NCBI GenBank assembly: GCA_028564705.1
Contig: JAPXFQ010002701.1
Span: forward strand, 558,001-622,000
DNA from: Apricaphanius iberus
Lineage: Eukaryota > Chordata > Actinopteri > Cyprinodontiformes > Aphaniidae
Length of the DNA: 64,000 nt
Reading direction: 5' to 3'
Below are positions 26,630-38,962 of this stretch, piece after piece. The position numbers and the translations under genes were made by a program. Under the pieces are notes generated by a model. That model was not told the origin of the DNA. It made no database searches and was given only the letters and a program-made list of their open reading frames with translations. Position 1 is the first letter of the stretch. Every line of letters starts with the position of its first letter.

Positions 26630-26790
26630 GTCGCATTACAGTCATGCAACATAATGTATTTTAATTAGGTCTTAGGTGACAGACTAACACACAGTAGGTA
26701 ACTGTAAAATGGAACGAAAATTATACATGGTTTTGAAAGATCTGGGGTGGAAAGTTTGAAGTGCATTTTTATTTAGCCCAATTTGCTGCT
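26630..26790. mobile_element. Tc1-like terminal fragment
   Basis: gcattacagtcatgcaacat, then a tatgtgacagac-like segment (ggtgacagactaacacac), then aattatacatggttttgaaa. This order is the subterminal region of a Tc1-like family related to 22262-23000. The transposase part is not recognisable. Confidence 0.5.
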
Positions 26791-27675
26791 CGGTATGTTG
26801 CAAATTCATGGTTAACCTAAACTTAACCATAAACTTGGCTTGTAATATGAAGCTTCTAGTGGCCAAACCTTGCTTTCACTACTAATTACATCGGATGTAG
26901 AGCACCTTTCTGGTGAAATCTGGGGCTTATGTTATGTTTCAAAATGACTGAGGTCCAAGTAGACCCCAAACCATCATCTCAAAAGTGTGCATATTCAATT
27001 GTACCTTCCCTCTTTGGCTACCTCTGTGGAACCATTTAAATCACTGTTGCACAAGGAGTGAGCTAGATTAGTTATCAGCAGTATTAATTATGTTTAATAG
27101 ACAGTTATTAACTACTACTATTACTATCACTGAAATGAATAGTTACAAGGTGCTACTTTTATGCCTTTTTGCACTGGCTCCAGCAAATCCCAATGAATAA
27201 CACAATGATGACCACTATCCTCTTCAGAATACAATTTTTTATAAAACTTTATATCGGTGAAATTGCCAGAACAAACACTTTGATCTACTTTGCTAGATTT
27301 AGTATCAACAAAATATCTAGTGTGAAGGGAGCTTTTCAAAGTTTCTAACAAATTATTATCAAAAAAGTTCAGGATCGCTGTGAAAACACTGCCTTGATAC
27401 CTGCCTGGTTTCCCCCAAAAATGGATCTCTGTATCACAGTGATTTCTAATCTCTATTACCTATGAAAGACCCTGGAACATCATGGTACCTGCTGCTGACC
27501 TCTTATCTGATTTCACCTCCCTTACTCTGGTCTTTACTATGGTAGCGTTAAAAATAAATGAAAATGCAGAAAGTCAAATTTACTAATTATAGTAAAATAG
27601 TAGTAATGACATTACTATGAAAATTAACCCCACAATCCCGCTTGTGCCATATCATCACCCTCATAAAATAATGCC
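26791..27675 (+). other. Intronic sequence, nothing certain
   Basis: Possibly the decayed interior of the adjoining Tc1-like fragment. No exon or clear repeat boundary. Confidence 0.4.
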
Positions 27676-28228
27676 TTAAAGGCACAGTTAGTAATTTTCG
27701 GCCAGTAGGGGGCAGTGCATACCTAAATTATCACAAGCATGCGGTATCTGTGTCTTCGAGTAAGAAACTCAAACACGGATGTCCAACTAGTACTGTTTTC
27801 AAACGCTCAATTCCCTGAGAATTATCTATTTGCAGCAACATGATGAGCACATCAGTCTCTCTTTCATCGCTTGGAACTAGCGAAGAGGTAAAAATGTATT
27901 TATGGCGAAACGTTTTAGTAATGAAAAAATGTATTTACTGTATTGTATTAACTTTTTTGCATTTTGAGCGGAAATCAATGTTTTAATAGCGGGCGTGTTC
28001 CGTGCGCTTTGTCCGTCCGGGCTCTTGTAGAAATAAGGATGTCATCTAATATGGCTTTCCCCTGAAAAGAGGACCCGCGTCTATGTATTTTAAAATTGAT
28101 TTTTAAAGTCAAATTTTACAATATTGCCAAAATTTTGCAATTAATGTGCTTTATGTAATTATTATTACATAATATTTTAATGGCTATTTTCAAAGATGTA
28201 CTGCAAAAACTACATACTGTCACTTTAA
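27676..28228. mobile_element. TTAA-site DNA element, second copy of the family
   Basis: 553 bp between TTAA (27676-27679) and TTAA (28225-28228), with ends AGGCACAGTTAGTAATTTT and, reversed, AGTGACAGTATGTAGTTTT. The left 60 bp (including gggcagtgcatacctaaat) matches the element at 18724-18969; the interior is longer. Confidence 0.75.
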
Positions 28229-28720
28229 GTCATTCTTTCAGGTTTTTAACAAAAAAACAAAACAAAAAAATGAGTGAAACATTAAAAATATAAAATATAT
28301 AAATAATTTCAGTCAAAAAAATTGTGACAATAGATTACTGTTGACATATTAAAAATGTAGGCAAAGGCAACATTACAAGAGGTAGCCAGCATCACATTGA
28401 CATGATTTAGGCAAAATAAATAAATAAATAAAATAACTCAGGCCTTATTTTAGGAAGGTGATGATATATATTTTATCTTAACCACTTATATTCTCTTTCC
28501 ACCAGTGCAGACCGTCCCTGTCCTGCTCAGTTTATTGTGTAAATAAAAAAATTCTGTCAAATATGTGGAAAGTAGTAAAGTTCTGCAGAAAAATAAAAGT
28601 GGGTTTTATTCCTAGCACAAACTACCTAGCAGGGGCAGTTACATAGGTAACATTAGTATTGTTAACCAGCTTACCATACTGGCACTTATTAACTAGGCTT
28701 CATTTAGATAATATTATTTG
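28229..28720 (+). other. AT-rich intronic stretch
   Basis: A-rich low complexity near 28250-28330 and 28410-28435; nothing else recognised. Confidence 0.5.
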
Positions 28721-28728
28721 TATGTAAC

Positions 28729-29133
28729 TAGGGATGCACTGATCCGACTTCTTCAGTCCTGATACCGATGGCTGGATTTTGTGTATCTGTCGATACCCAA
28801 TACCGATCCGATACTATTTGTGATAGTGTGGAGGTCCTGTCACTATGGCTCCAATAGATCATGTGCCCTGGCTGCTTGGCCACAGCAATTAAAGGCACCA
28901 GACTTTACAAACTAAAAATAACTGAGACAGAATAACAGATATAAAATATAAAATTACCACAAAAATACAATTTCAAGTGAAAAATGAATCTTTTTTGGTG
29001 AATTTGTTGCAGATTTTCCCCATTTTGAGTAGTGGTTCATGGTATCGGTTAAGTTTAACAGATACCGATACCAGTACATTAGGCAGTATCGGGGCCGATA
29101 ACCGATACCAGTGTCGGTATCGTTGCATCCCTA
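28729..29133. mobile_element. hAT-like element with GATACCG-rich arms, copy B
   Basis: 405 bp with inverted ends TAGGGATGCACTGATCCGA and, reversed, TAGGGATGCAACGATACCGA. The 8-bp flank tatgtaac (28721-28728) / cgtgtaac (29134-29141) has two mismatches. Same family as 8476-8837, reverse orientation. Confidence 0.78.
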
Positions 29134-29141
29134 CGTGTAAC

Positions 29142-29849
29142 AGCATAACTCAACTTGGCTGTGGATGGTGGATTGCTGGGCATGATGCTTTCCTTTGCTG
29201 TGCTCTGTAGCACCTGTCGGCGATCTGGTGATGTTGTATATGCTTAAGGTGCGTTTAAAGAGGGCTCATATATTTAGGTTACCGCATATTAATGGCCTAA
29301 ATAGCAGAAAAAATATAGAGAGCACAGACACAGCAAAAGTGGATGATGTTTCCCAGAAGTATCCCATGTCTGCCACGCCCATGCCTCCACCGTATTTGTT
29401 ACAGATAACCACGCTAGCAGTTCAAAGCAATTATTTAATTATGTTGGCACTAAATACACAGCAGAAAATTACAGAGGTCCGACCTTGGTGTCCTTAATGT
29501 TAGATATGGCCTTGCTCATGTTGGATGAATCAATCACAGACCGGCTTGGGTTGCGTTGCATTCGACAGGTAAGAAATTGGGTTCTACTGCATCCATGCTT
29601 GCGTAACAGCACTTGCATCGACGGATAATGTCATTGCGTGTCTCCGCACCTACGCAGTCGGAGAGTATTAATCATAGAAGTCATAGAAGTGCAAAGCAGA
29701 TTTACAATATAATCCCCACCCAGCTTGGAACTTCTTATGCTGTATTGTTCAGTCCATCATGTAAAATTGGAGTACAGCATACCTGGAAACCTAGCAACAT
29801 GATTCCCATTCTACATTTACAGAACAGCAACAAGCAGAGAAGCAACCAA
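29142..29849 (+). other. Intronic sequence, nothing recognised
   Basis: Moderate GC with several TTAATGG and TAATTA words; no domain in the short frames. Confidence 0.45.
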
Positions 29850-30495
29850 CAGGCCACATTGACTCTACAGAAGATACAGAGTGCACAGCTAAGGTGGGAG
29901 AATTTGTGGATGTACTGTAAAATATTACTTGTGCACCCCACAAATCTGGCGTTCACGGAAGAGTAGAAAGAAGAAAGCCATAAAGCATTCTGTTTGCAGC
30001 TGCCCCCTAGCAAAGTGAGGGAAACGACAAACATGATGATAAAGGTGCTCTGGTCAGATGAGACCACGATAAATGTTTTTAGCTAACTTGCAAACAGTGT
30101 GGGAGGTGGTAAACTAACACTGTACATTATCCTAAACAGACACATTGAGGTAGCAGCATCATGCTGTAGTTATGATTTTCTTCACAAGGGGAAGATGAGC
30201 TGATGATAGGTTGGATAGAACAAAAAGCAGGGCAATACTGGAATGGTAGCATCCATGAAAATTCAGGCTTCAGCAAACAGCATAAAGTTTAGACCTAAAT
30301 CCAGTTCAATCTGACTGATGATGAAATATTTTGAAAGTAGAAGAAGAATTCTCTAGATATTCCAGACACCACACTTTTTGGATTTGCATTTGTCAAAAAT
30401 GTGGGAAAACATACTTCATTTTCCTTCAACTCCTAAATTATACGGTACACCACAACGTGTTTGTCTGTCACATAAAATTCCATTAAATACATGAG
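29850..30495 (+). mobile_element. Decayed Tc1-like transposon
   Basis: ggtgctctggtcagatgaga, then gcagcatcatgctgtag, then tttagacctaaatccagttc, and finally gtctgtcacataaaattcca occur in the order expected of a Tc1-like transposase and its right end. Many frameshifts and stops; non-functional. The left end is not seen. Confidence 0.72.
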
Positions 30496-33400
30496 CGTCT
30501 TTTTCTCCCTCAGAATTGTTTAAACCACAGTTTGTTTAAGTTTTCACTCACTTTTCTGTCAATGTCTTTACACTTCATGTACCCAATTATCTATTTTTCA
30601 AGTTTCACCTGTTTACGTCTGAGCTTTGATGTCTCCTGGGACATTTTTTCGAGAAGCATTGTCAACACAGGGACGGGAAATGCTGTTGTTTGCCTGGATG
30701 GATGCAGTGTTGCCTGCATGGAATGGGTCACTAAGCGTACACTACAACATGACAGCCAACCAGGCATATGTCTGTGCCAAAGCAGTGTTGCAACTAAGAC
30801 TCATTTACTCCGGGCTGTGATTGACAGCTGGGCCAAAGGGCCACTGGCTGCTTTCTGATTTCCTTTTCACTAGAGGTCTCCCAAGGGACTTGGAATCCAT
30901 GCTACAGTATATCAGCAGAACAGCTTATGGCAGTAATGAGGATGAAAAGCAGACTGAGCACCATGCAAGTTTATGCTGCTCTCAGTTTTACAAACTATCA
31001 CTTACAGTGAGATATAATTAATCTCTCCAGTTTCCATTAATTCCTCATACACTAAAGCAGAAATGACAGTCTGCAGCTCATTCTTTATGCATAAGCCATA
31101 GCTGTTTGATGGGACAAGTTAAAAAGCAGTGGTGTTTTATTTTTGTGGCTCTGATTGCTGTCACACACATAGCTCTTTATTATTTAAAACGGGCCTACAG
31201 CAAGGCTTCTCACAAAAACAACATGTCATAAGCTATTAATGCGAAGGGGTTACAAATCATTGCAGGACCCAAATTACAATCTCTATTTTTAAACCTAATC
31301 CCAATGATGCCGTACAGTGCAGTCTTTCCTGGAGCTACTTAAAGCAGTGGCTGCTTTTAAACACATATTTGTTCAACAGTTCTGACAGCATTAAGTGAGC
31401 TATGAAGCTTTTGCCTTTTAAGTTCACTTTAACTACCTCATACATCTGGTCAGAATGCATTCTCTTGGCTTTCGCGGCAATTTGTTTGACAATACAGTTT
31501 GAGTACTGAAAATAAGATGCAGATATTATTAGATAAATGAAAATGCTGACATGGGATTGATACAACTGCTAAACAATGGAATTCTACTGAACTAAAAGGT
31601 GTCAAAATGTGAGATAAAAATGGAATAATGGCATATTTCACTCATTGCAGGCTTGGCTTTGAGATATTTATATATATATTAATATTAATATTTGTATATA
31701 TATACAGACGTAGTTATTGGCCTCCTTCCAGCTAATACAGGAGTTCCAGTATATTTTTTAGAACTGGTGCTAGAACTGCACTGGAAGTCTCTGAAATTTG
31801 CTGGCATCTCTGAAATATTTTGAAATATGTGGAACCTTGTTCATAAATGAGGCCTTGTATTTGTTCTCTTGCTATTTCATGAGTCGTTATAAAAGCGCTC
31901 TTTGATCCAGTTGGTATCGGTCGTCCCTTGTACTTTCTTTTCAGATTCGTACACAGTATGTTGCGAATGTTCAGGAGTCCAAGGTTTGATGCTGTTTCTG
32001 TGGCAAAAAGGACAGGCTCTGCTTTCTCTTTACAAGGTTTCAAAAGCAAAACAGACTCTGCCAAAGTATCAGAATTTGTTGGAACAACAAATTTATTTCA
32101 GTCTCATCACTGAATATTTTGCAGCTTATTTTTCTTTTTTTTTTCTTTTTTCTTTCTTTTGACAGCCTTCAGCTTGCAGCACACAGTAGACCTTCTCATA
32201 CCCCAGAATTGATGCTGACATATAAGATATTAAAACATCTTTGGCTTGGACTTAGCTTGTGGCTCAGCTCATAAATGTTTTTAATGATCACAAGCTGCTT
32301 ATATTTACCAATACAGAGATTACATGCAAGGCTTCTTACTCATCATTTTCTTCACCCGAGAATGTCTCTTTCCTAAGCCTCTGAGGTGGCCACACGAGTG
32401 TTAAAGGAGTTATATGTTTTGACTGTATATTAAACCTGGTCTTTATAATTTTGAAGGAAAAATGAATCTATAGTAAAAAGGTAATTTAAGATTTAACACA
32501 GAACCCTCCAAACTTATTGGCGGTCTTGGTTAAAAGCTGTAGAAATCATAAAAATAATTTTACTGCAGTATCATCAGTCTACATTGAAAATAAAAACAAA
32601 CAAAAAAAACATTGGAAGAGTAGATTAATTCATTTTTGACTAAATAATCATCACAAATTATTATGTATTGGGGGTAACAGTGTTTAAGTTTAACAGATTA
32701 ACTTTTTTTTTTTTTTAGGCAACAGAGTAATTTAATGAATTACTTTTCCTATTGTTGCAACGCTGTTACTGTTACTGGGGATGTAAAGAGGCGCGTTACT
32801 ACAATGTAGTTGACCGAAGCAAAGCGGTGTCAGGCTTATTGACAGCCACACTTCAGCTGGAGGGAGCGAGAGCAGGTGTTGGTAATGACGCTAATGGAAA
32901 TATGATGGTGATTGGCTGGGTTGGCAGGTACCCTAAGAGGTCTCATTGCATGCTGTAGTTTTAAGTTGGATATTCGATGGACATTCGGTTCATTAAAGCA
33001 GAAACTCCCTCCTGCGTCTCACCGAGAAATGCTCTGATAGAGCGGATACATCGTCACCGATGGCTCAGTCCTGAAGACGGTGATTTTGTCATTCAAAAAA
33101 TCTCCATACATCTGAGAAAATGCCTGTGAAATTGATTACCAAAGTAAAATGAAAATAATGATAAGTTGTTGCTCGACACCCCAGGAACATGGCACACCGA
33201 TTTTTAATAAACAAACTTACTACAACCAATTGGATAGTGCTCTGTTTATTATAGATACATAGATTTGCACAAGTTAATCGACAAATGTTCCTTTGTTGTC
33301 ATTTTTTTACCCACATGTGTCTATCTTAGTTTTATATTTTATGAATGTGTGTGAATATGTATTTCCAATAAATAGTTTTTGTATATTTTCATATATTTTC

Positions 33401-33535
33401 ATATAAAAGGCAGCTTTATTCCAATAGTGACTTCTTGATTTCCTAACCAGCTACGGAAAGATAAAAACTGAATTTAATTAAACATCATTACTGTTATTGG
33501 TGGTAATTCTGTGTTGCATCTGTTTTTGTTCTTAG
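30496..33535 (+). other. Intronic sequence before the first exon in the window
   Basis: 31660-31705 is an AT run. 32100-32160 is T/C-rich. 32660-33130 has the look of a dispersed repeat (ggggtaacag, then gcaacgctgttactgttact, then ggggatgtaaagaggcgcgt) but I could not bound it. 33380-33530 is the ordinary intron end, with cttag acceptor. Confidence 0.45.
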
Positions 33536-33693
33536 TATTACGCGATGACTTCCGCCAGAACCCGCAGGATGTGGTGGTGGCAGTTGGGGAAGGTGCAAGT
33601 TTTGAGTGTCAGCCTCCACGCGGACGTCCTGAACCAACCATATTCTGGCGAAAAGACAAAACTCGGCTTGATCTCAAGGACGATAGGATCACG
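33536..33693 (+). CDS. robo2: robo2 exon: first half of Ig2
   Basis: 158 nt between a cttag acceptor and a gtgggt donor. The first codon is split and needs one base from the upstream exon, giving V before LRDDFRQNP. The exon encodes the A to C strands of Ig2: the first cysteine in FEC, the PPRGRPEP turn and the core tryptophan in IFWRKDK, ending at DRIT. In Robo receptors Ig1-Ig2 form the Slit-binding end. By order this is the equivalent of mammalian exon 3. The donor (G at +3) is weaker than consensus. The intron on its right is only 211 nt. Confidence 0.93.
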
Positions 33694-33904
33694 GTGGGTT
33701 ATATTTAAAAGAAGGTCATAGTAATAACAGTATTTAAAAGTAATATTTGTCTATCTCTGTTTCTAAAAAAAAAATGTAAAAAGGCTTAAGAAAAAAGATA
33801 CAACCCTTTCAGTCATCTTTTCTGTTTTTTAATGAAAGTTTGTATACTAACCTTACATTTAGCATAGTTAGTTTTGAACCTAATAACTGCTTTGTCTATC
33901 TCAG

Positions 33905-34025
33905 GTTCGAGGAGGAAAGCTGACCATTTCAAAAACTAAAAAAAGTGATTCAGGGAATTATGTGTGTGTGGCCTCTAACACGGTTGGAGAAAGGGAAAGT
34001 GAAACTGCACAACTCTCTGTATTTG
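33905..34025 (+). CDS. robo2: robo2 exon: second half of Ig2
   Basis: 121 nt, entering in phase 0 after ctatctcag and leaving one base before gtagga. It encodes VRGGKLTIS, then [12 protein letters not shown] with the second Ig2 cysteine, then [19 protein letters not shown] and VGERES are hallmark Robo Ig2 strings. The next intron is 125 nt. Confidence 0.93.
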
Positions 34026-34150
34026 GTAGGAAATATGTCCTATACTCTATTCATCATTTAAAAGGAATATTCACAGGCTCTCAATGCACAAACAATATTT
34101 AAACCCTTCTATGTAATTAACACGTTATGCTGTCTGCAATCCTCACTTAG

Positions 34151-34289
34151 AAAGACCAGCCTTTATGCAACGCCCAGTGAACCAGGTGGCTCTAGTTGAC
34201 GAGAGTGTAGAGTTCAGATGTCAGGTCCATGGTGACCCACCGCCGGCTCTGCGCTGGAAAAAAGAAGATGCAGATGCTCTTCGTGGGAG
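34151..34289 (+). CDS. robo2: robo2 exon: first half of Ig3
   Basis: 139 nt after cctcacttag; the split codon completes E of [13 protein letters not shown]. It carries the first cysteine of Ig3 (FRCQ) and the core tryptophan (LRWKKEDAD). It ends inside an arginine codon (AG|G) at gtgagg, and the matching exon begins 4.4 kb downstream. Confidence 0.92.
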
Positions 34290-36277
34290 GTGAGGGCTGG
34301 GTGGAAATGTTCGCAATCCATGGTATGCATATGCCTCTTTCAGTGCACCGCAGCAGAATGAGAACAGAGAAACACTGCTTCAGTTTGGCTCAATTAAACA
34401 GCAATACTGCAACTTCAGAGTTGTACAATGCATGTAAAAAAATATGAATGAGCTGCAACAAATTAAATGTTCTGTTCTGCTCAAATAAAACATGGAAGTT
34501 GGGGAAATGGACTGTTCTGCTCATGTCTAGATCGTAGTATGTGGATGCTTGTGGGACTCAAACCACATGAGGTCTTTATAGTACAGCATGATGCAATCCA
34601 GTGTAAGAACACACACAGCTGACGTCAGAATGTATAACTGAACACCCTTGAAGATATGGTGGATATTAATAATTTCAAACTATTGTTGGACTTTATCAAA
34701 TCAATGCATTACAATGGTCAACATTAAATATACTGATCGGCCATAACATTACAATGGCCACTTCATATAGAGTTTTTCTTTCTTGATTGTAAAAATTATT
34801 CATTATTTGACGCATGGACAACATTGCAATCAGAAGTTATCTTTCTGGTTTCAGGAAAACCGTAGCATACCCTGTTGTAATTATTCGTTTTCTTTGTTTA
34901 TGTACTTTCAGTTTTAACTTTATCCTACTCACACAATACAACCACAAATAAAATAAAAACTGTACCTCCTTTAAGCAATACATACTTAACTTGCCCTTTA
35001 CTCATGCAAAGCTTAAAGTAATTACCTTAAAAAGTGTTAGTGCAGTAACATCCTACAATTGTGTCATGATGTGATCCTGATTATAGAATCTATACAAATA
35101 CAGATGTAAAAAGGTAAAAAAAAGGTCAAAATTAAGTTGATGTTTTATTATTTCTTGTTTTTATAATGCTTGTGGTCCACTAGTCTTATTAGTTTGAAAA
35201 GCCTGTTCATTTATCTTTAAATAATGGCATATTTTTTTGAAAACCATATTGTGTGGTCAGTGCAGTTTGTGCTCATGAAAAAGTTGCTAAATTCTCCCTG
35301 ACAATGTCAAACAATTTATTCAATCACTGACACTTGAATTTATTGTCATTTATTGTGTTGGATGAGTCGATTTTGAAGAAACAAGACATACGGCCGATTT
35401 TAGAATGTGCTTATTCAACAAACAGAGGCTGAACAAACACTACACAACCTGAATAGCCTGACATTCTCTCTTTATGCTGACCAACAGCTTGGTCACAAAC
35501 ACCTGTTTGATGGTAACACATTATTAACAATCATTTCCGACAAGTTAGACAATGTGGTTGTGTTTGATATTCCCTAAAGAATGTACTGTAGATTTCTTTC
35601 CAAACTTCTATCCTCCTGCCAAAAGATCCATAGCTAGAATATTTAAGTCTTGCTTGTTGTTATAAAGTGGTAGCCTGTTTAAGCAGTCCACTTCCCTCCA
35701 TAGAAAAATACATTTTTCCTTTGATTAGCGAATTCCTCAGATTTCATCCCCAATTTTGTGATACTGAAAATAGCCAAATTCTAAGTCCTCTTCCGATCAA
35801 CTACAATACAGATACCTGATTCTTTTCAGCATTTCTGGAGAGAACCCATTAGTAATACAAGTACAAACAATGAAATCACCCCTTAATTTAAGTAGATGTT
35901 AGTGACAGCTTCATGGTAAGGTAAATGAGAAGTCCCTTTTTTTGTTTTTAAAAAGGTGTGTATCTGATCAAATTAATCCTTGCACTGAAAATATGTTTCA
36001 TGATCTTTAATGAAGCAAAGATCATTTCATTAGTCATCTACCGTATTTAAATTTTTACTGCTAGATAAGATTTCATACATAAACATATACCAAATATATA
36101 TGTAATATAATTACATATAATATCATTCCAAATCAGCTTTAGACATCACCCAGTGATATCTCAGTGTGGAGAACAGGGGAAAAGTTCTAATGCTGAAGTG
36201 CTGCACTGCATGATGCACTCAGAACCAAATTTCCAGTACAGTTGTTTACACAGTATTATTGTCTTCAACAAATATTT

Positions 36278-36372
36278 ATTTTCACCTGCGATGGACTGAA
36301 AACCTTTCCAGGGTGGCCTGTCAACCAATGACCGCTGGAGATAGGCACCAGGTCCCCGCGACCCTTGTAAGC
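36278..36372 (+). mobile_element. LINE-derived 3' fragment
   Basis: tttattttcacctgcgatgg, then tttccagggtgg, then atgaccgctggagataggca and gcgacccttgtaagcagtaa match, in degenerate form and opposite orientation, the repeat at 38856-38962. The family is a very common fish retroelement tail ending in GGAT units. Confidence 0.6.
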
Positions 36373-37539
36373 AGTAAATGGATATTAATATTCGCTTTAC
36401 AGCTTGCGATGAATTGTGCAAAAAATATGCAAAATTTTTCCACTAATGACTACATTAGGTTATTCTAGCACTTTTTCAGGGCTTTGACAATCATCATTGG
36501 GAACTAATTGCAAGCTAATGCAGATTCATTGTAGAAATATATACTCTACAAAATTACTTTTAAGTGGACAGGAGATGTTCTCTTGAGAAACTCCTATAAA
36601 AGTTTTGTATTTGTGTAGTTTTAGAATGAAGAAACTACTCATTAGTGGATCTTGCTCTGTGTAGCAGAAACATACACATATCAGTGAAGATTTCAGAAAT
36701 TCTCTAAATGTATATTTTTCTAACAGTTGTCTGCTGTTGGTAATTTACTGAGTGCTCACTACTACATCACAAAAGCTAACTTGTAAAATATCCCTGTGTA
36801 TTTTGAGAGTTGTGTTATTAGTCTTTTTTTTTTCTAACTCGATTGAAAAGTATATTTTAAGGCCATTAAACCATTTGCAAATGTATTTTATTTGTAATCA
36901 TGCTAATAAAAAAAGAATCTAATTGGATTATCCAGATTTTACTGACTCATTTGGTGAACAAAAAGGCTTATGATCATGAAAGATGTCAAAGTGACTACAA
37001 GTGTACAACAAACTGTGAAACAAATGAGCACACTATGCAGTATATTTCTATTGCTCTGAAGCATAGTAATAATATGAAATAGACTTTTGAATATAAAGCA
37101 CAGCAGTAGTAATCAAAGGCGCTCCATACAGAATTAATGGTACTGCATTGTTATCTCTGTCTATTCCATCAGACCCATTATTAAATTTCTGTAACATACA
37201 GGCATTTATCATAAAGTGGACTCCATAGTTCATTTTCACTCTGCAAAGTGTGTATTTTCCTGCTGCTATTTGAGTCATTTTCCTTCTTCTGACCTCTTTG
37301 GAGAATTTTACACCACAAGACAAACGTATAATATTGATTCCACACAACTGCTTTAAGGAACTTTTAGGATATTTGCTTACTTATCTTAACAGTTATAATA
37401 TTTGTGTGTAACAACTTAACATAACATTTTTAAGTAAATGTGAGTTTTTGTGTGTGTGTGCGTTTTTCACTGTCACAACTTAAACATGTTGTTCATATGG
37501 TCCTACCAACTGTTAGGCATATTTCCAATGGGATGATGA

Positions 37540-38193
37540 ATGTTTTTCAATATGTTTCTAAAGACTTTTCAACTCTCTGTCTGGCAATGTGTCTATCTAC
37601 CTTGGTTGTACTCTTTGACTGTAAACTATGTCCTACTTTTAGAACTACCTTACCACACTTCCCTTCTTTCACTTCATTCATTCTTTTCCAAAACCTACGA
37701 GCCTCCTGGGAAATATGTATCTGGGTCAGAAATGTGCTGTGAATGGAGCCACCAGCAGACTTTGGACAGACCTCCACAACTACCCCCCCCCCCACATCGA
37801 TATTCGGCCCACACTCTTTGGAACATCTTTTTCGAATGTGACTTTTTTCCTCCTCCCCCCGTGCCATTTCTCTGCCTGACTTGTCTTCCATGTTTGAGTC
37901 TGTATGGCTGGCTAAACAATTTCACAAGACCTTTGATGCCAAAGGGGACCCAATACAGGGAGACCAAACTCCTTGTTGCTCTACCCATTTCATCTCTTGG
38001 CCCTCCAAAGCGCTTATCTATACTCACCTGGCTAAGATGGTTCTCTTACTCTAACCGTGCTGCTACTGTTTTACCTCGTACGCTGATGGACACACTGAAA
38101 TGGATGGAACATCTCTATGAATTAGTTATGTTTTACTGCTTGGCTCAATCATCACATTCAGTTTTTCAGAGTGTGCCACTCCCTTACTCTTAG
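37540..38193 (+). other. Unassigned 217-codon open frame, probably not a gene
   Basis: The longest stop-free run in the window outside spliced exons. It lies in the intron within Ig3, is serine/leucine/proline-rich, and partly reads through C-rich low complexity (37782-37794 and 37849-37862). No signal peptide, domain or splice partner recognised. A decayed LINE 3' end is possible; I cannot show it. Confidence 0.3.
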
Positions 38194-38232
38194 ACTATTT
38201 GTCTATCCCTCCCCCTCGTGTGTTTTCCGTTG

Positions 38233-38275
38233 CTTTCTTTCTCTCTCTTTCTTTCTCTCTCTCTTTCCCTCTCTC
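38233..38275 (+). repeat. CT-rich simple repeat
   Basis: Imperfect (CT)n/(CTTT)n tract. Confidence 0.85.
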
Positions 38276-38669
38276 CGTCGCTGAGACACACACTCTCATG
38301 AACTATATAACAACCCACACTACAGTGTGGGCTGTGTCTCTTTATGAATATTGAAATAGTGGAACAATCAGGGTTCTAGCTGAAAGCCCCTTTCATTTTT
38401 CTGTGCCTTCATCTCTGAGTTTAATTGCTCTTCTTTTCATCCCACCATAGCAATTGCCTGAGAAAGTCTGTTGTTATTCTGTCAAAAATGACACTTCCTT
38501 TTTAGAGCTTCTATGCAAAACATCACACGCACAAGTTTACACACCAATCACCAGTGTTTGCTTTGCTTATTTGTTTCACTAAAATAACTTTTTAATTAGC
38601 ATTCCAATGCTTTTGAACCTCCATTTGTATTACACCTGTAATCTTTATCATCTAACTCCTCTTTTTCAG

Positions 38670-38806
38670 GTATGAAATCAGATATGACAAAGAGGACTTC
38701 CTTCTGAGGATTAAAAAGGCATCCATCAGTGATCAAGGCACGTTTACATGCATAGCAGAGAATCGTGTGGGTAAAGCAGAGGCGTCTGCCTACTTGACCA
38801 TCAGAG
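38670..38806 (+). CDS. robo2: robo2 exon: second half of Ig3
   Basis: 137 nt between ctttttcag and gtgagt, split codons at both ends. It encodes [16 protein letters not shown], then [26 protein letters not shown], with the second Ig3 cysteine. By comparison with remembered mammalian Robo1/Robo2 the D-E hairpin ([12 protein letters not shown]) is about three residues longer. The last base G is shared either with the microexon (A codon) or with the following exon (E codon). Confidence 0.92.
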
Positions 38807-38855
38807 GTGAGTAAACACTAGTGGTCTCATGTCTGCACAAGAACAGAACTATCCC

Positions 38856-38962
38856 ATCCATCCATTTTCTGAACCGCTTATTCCTCAAGGGGTCGTAGGG
38901 TCTCCAGCTGTCAACGGGCGAGAGGCGGGGTACACCCTGGACAGGTCGCCAGTCCATCACAG
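38856..38962 (-). mobile_element. 5'-truncated LINE tail with 11-bp target duplication
   Basis: 107 bp flanked by identical agaactatccc copies at 38845-38855 and 38963-38973. The + strand starts atccatccattttctgaacc and contains ggcggggtacaccctggaca, a very common fish repeat, so on the minus strand it ends in GGAT units as a 3' tail. Perfect flanks imply a fairly recent insertion, only 50 nt after an exon. Confidence 0.8.

Larger units (their letters stand above)
34290..38669 (+). other. Intron inside Ig3 (4.4 kb)
   Basis: Holds a mariner-like end motif near 34728-34760 (tactgatcggccataacatt), a LINE tail at 36278-36372, an AT block at 36085-36125, an unexplained frame at 37540-38193 and a CT-rich run at 38233-38275. 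No exon or conserved microexon recognised. Confidence 0.5.

Noticed and set aside
33511..33535. GTG-initiated extension upstream of the first Ig2 exon
   Set aside because: The bases are the polypyrimidine tract and acceptor of the intron; the true frame continues from an upstream exon.
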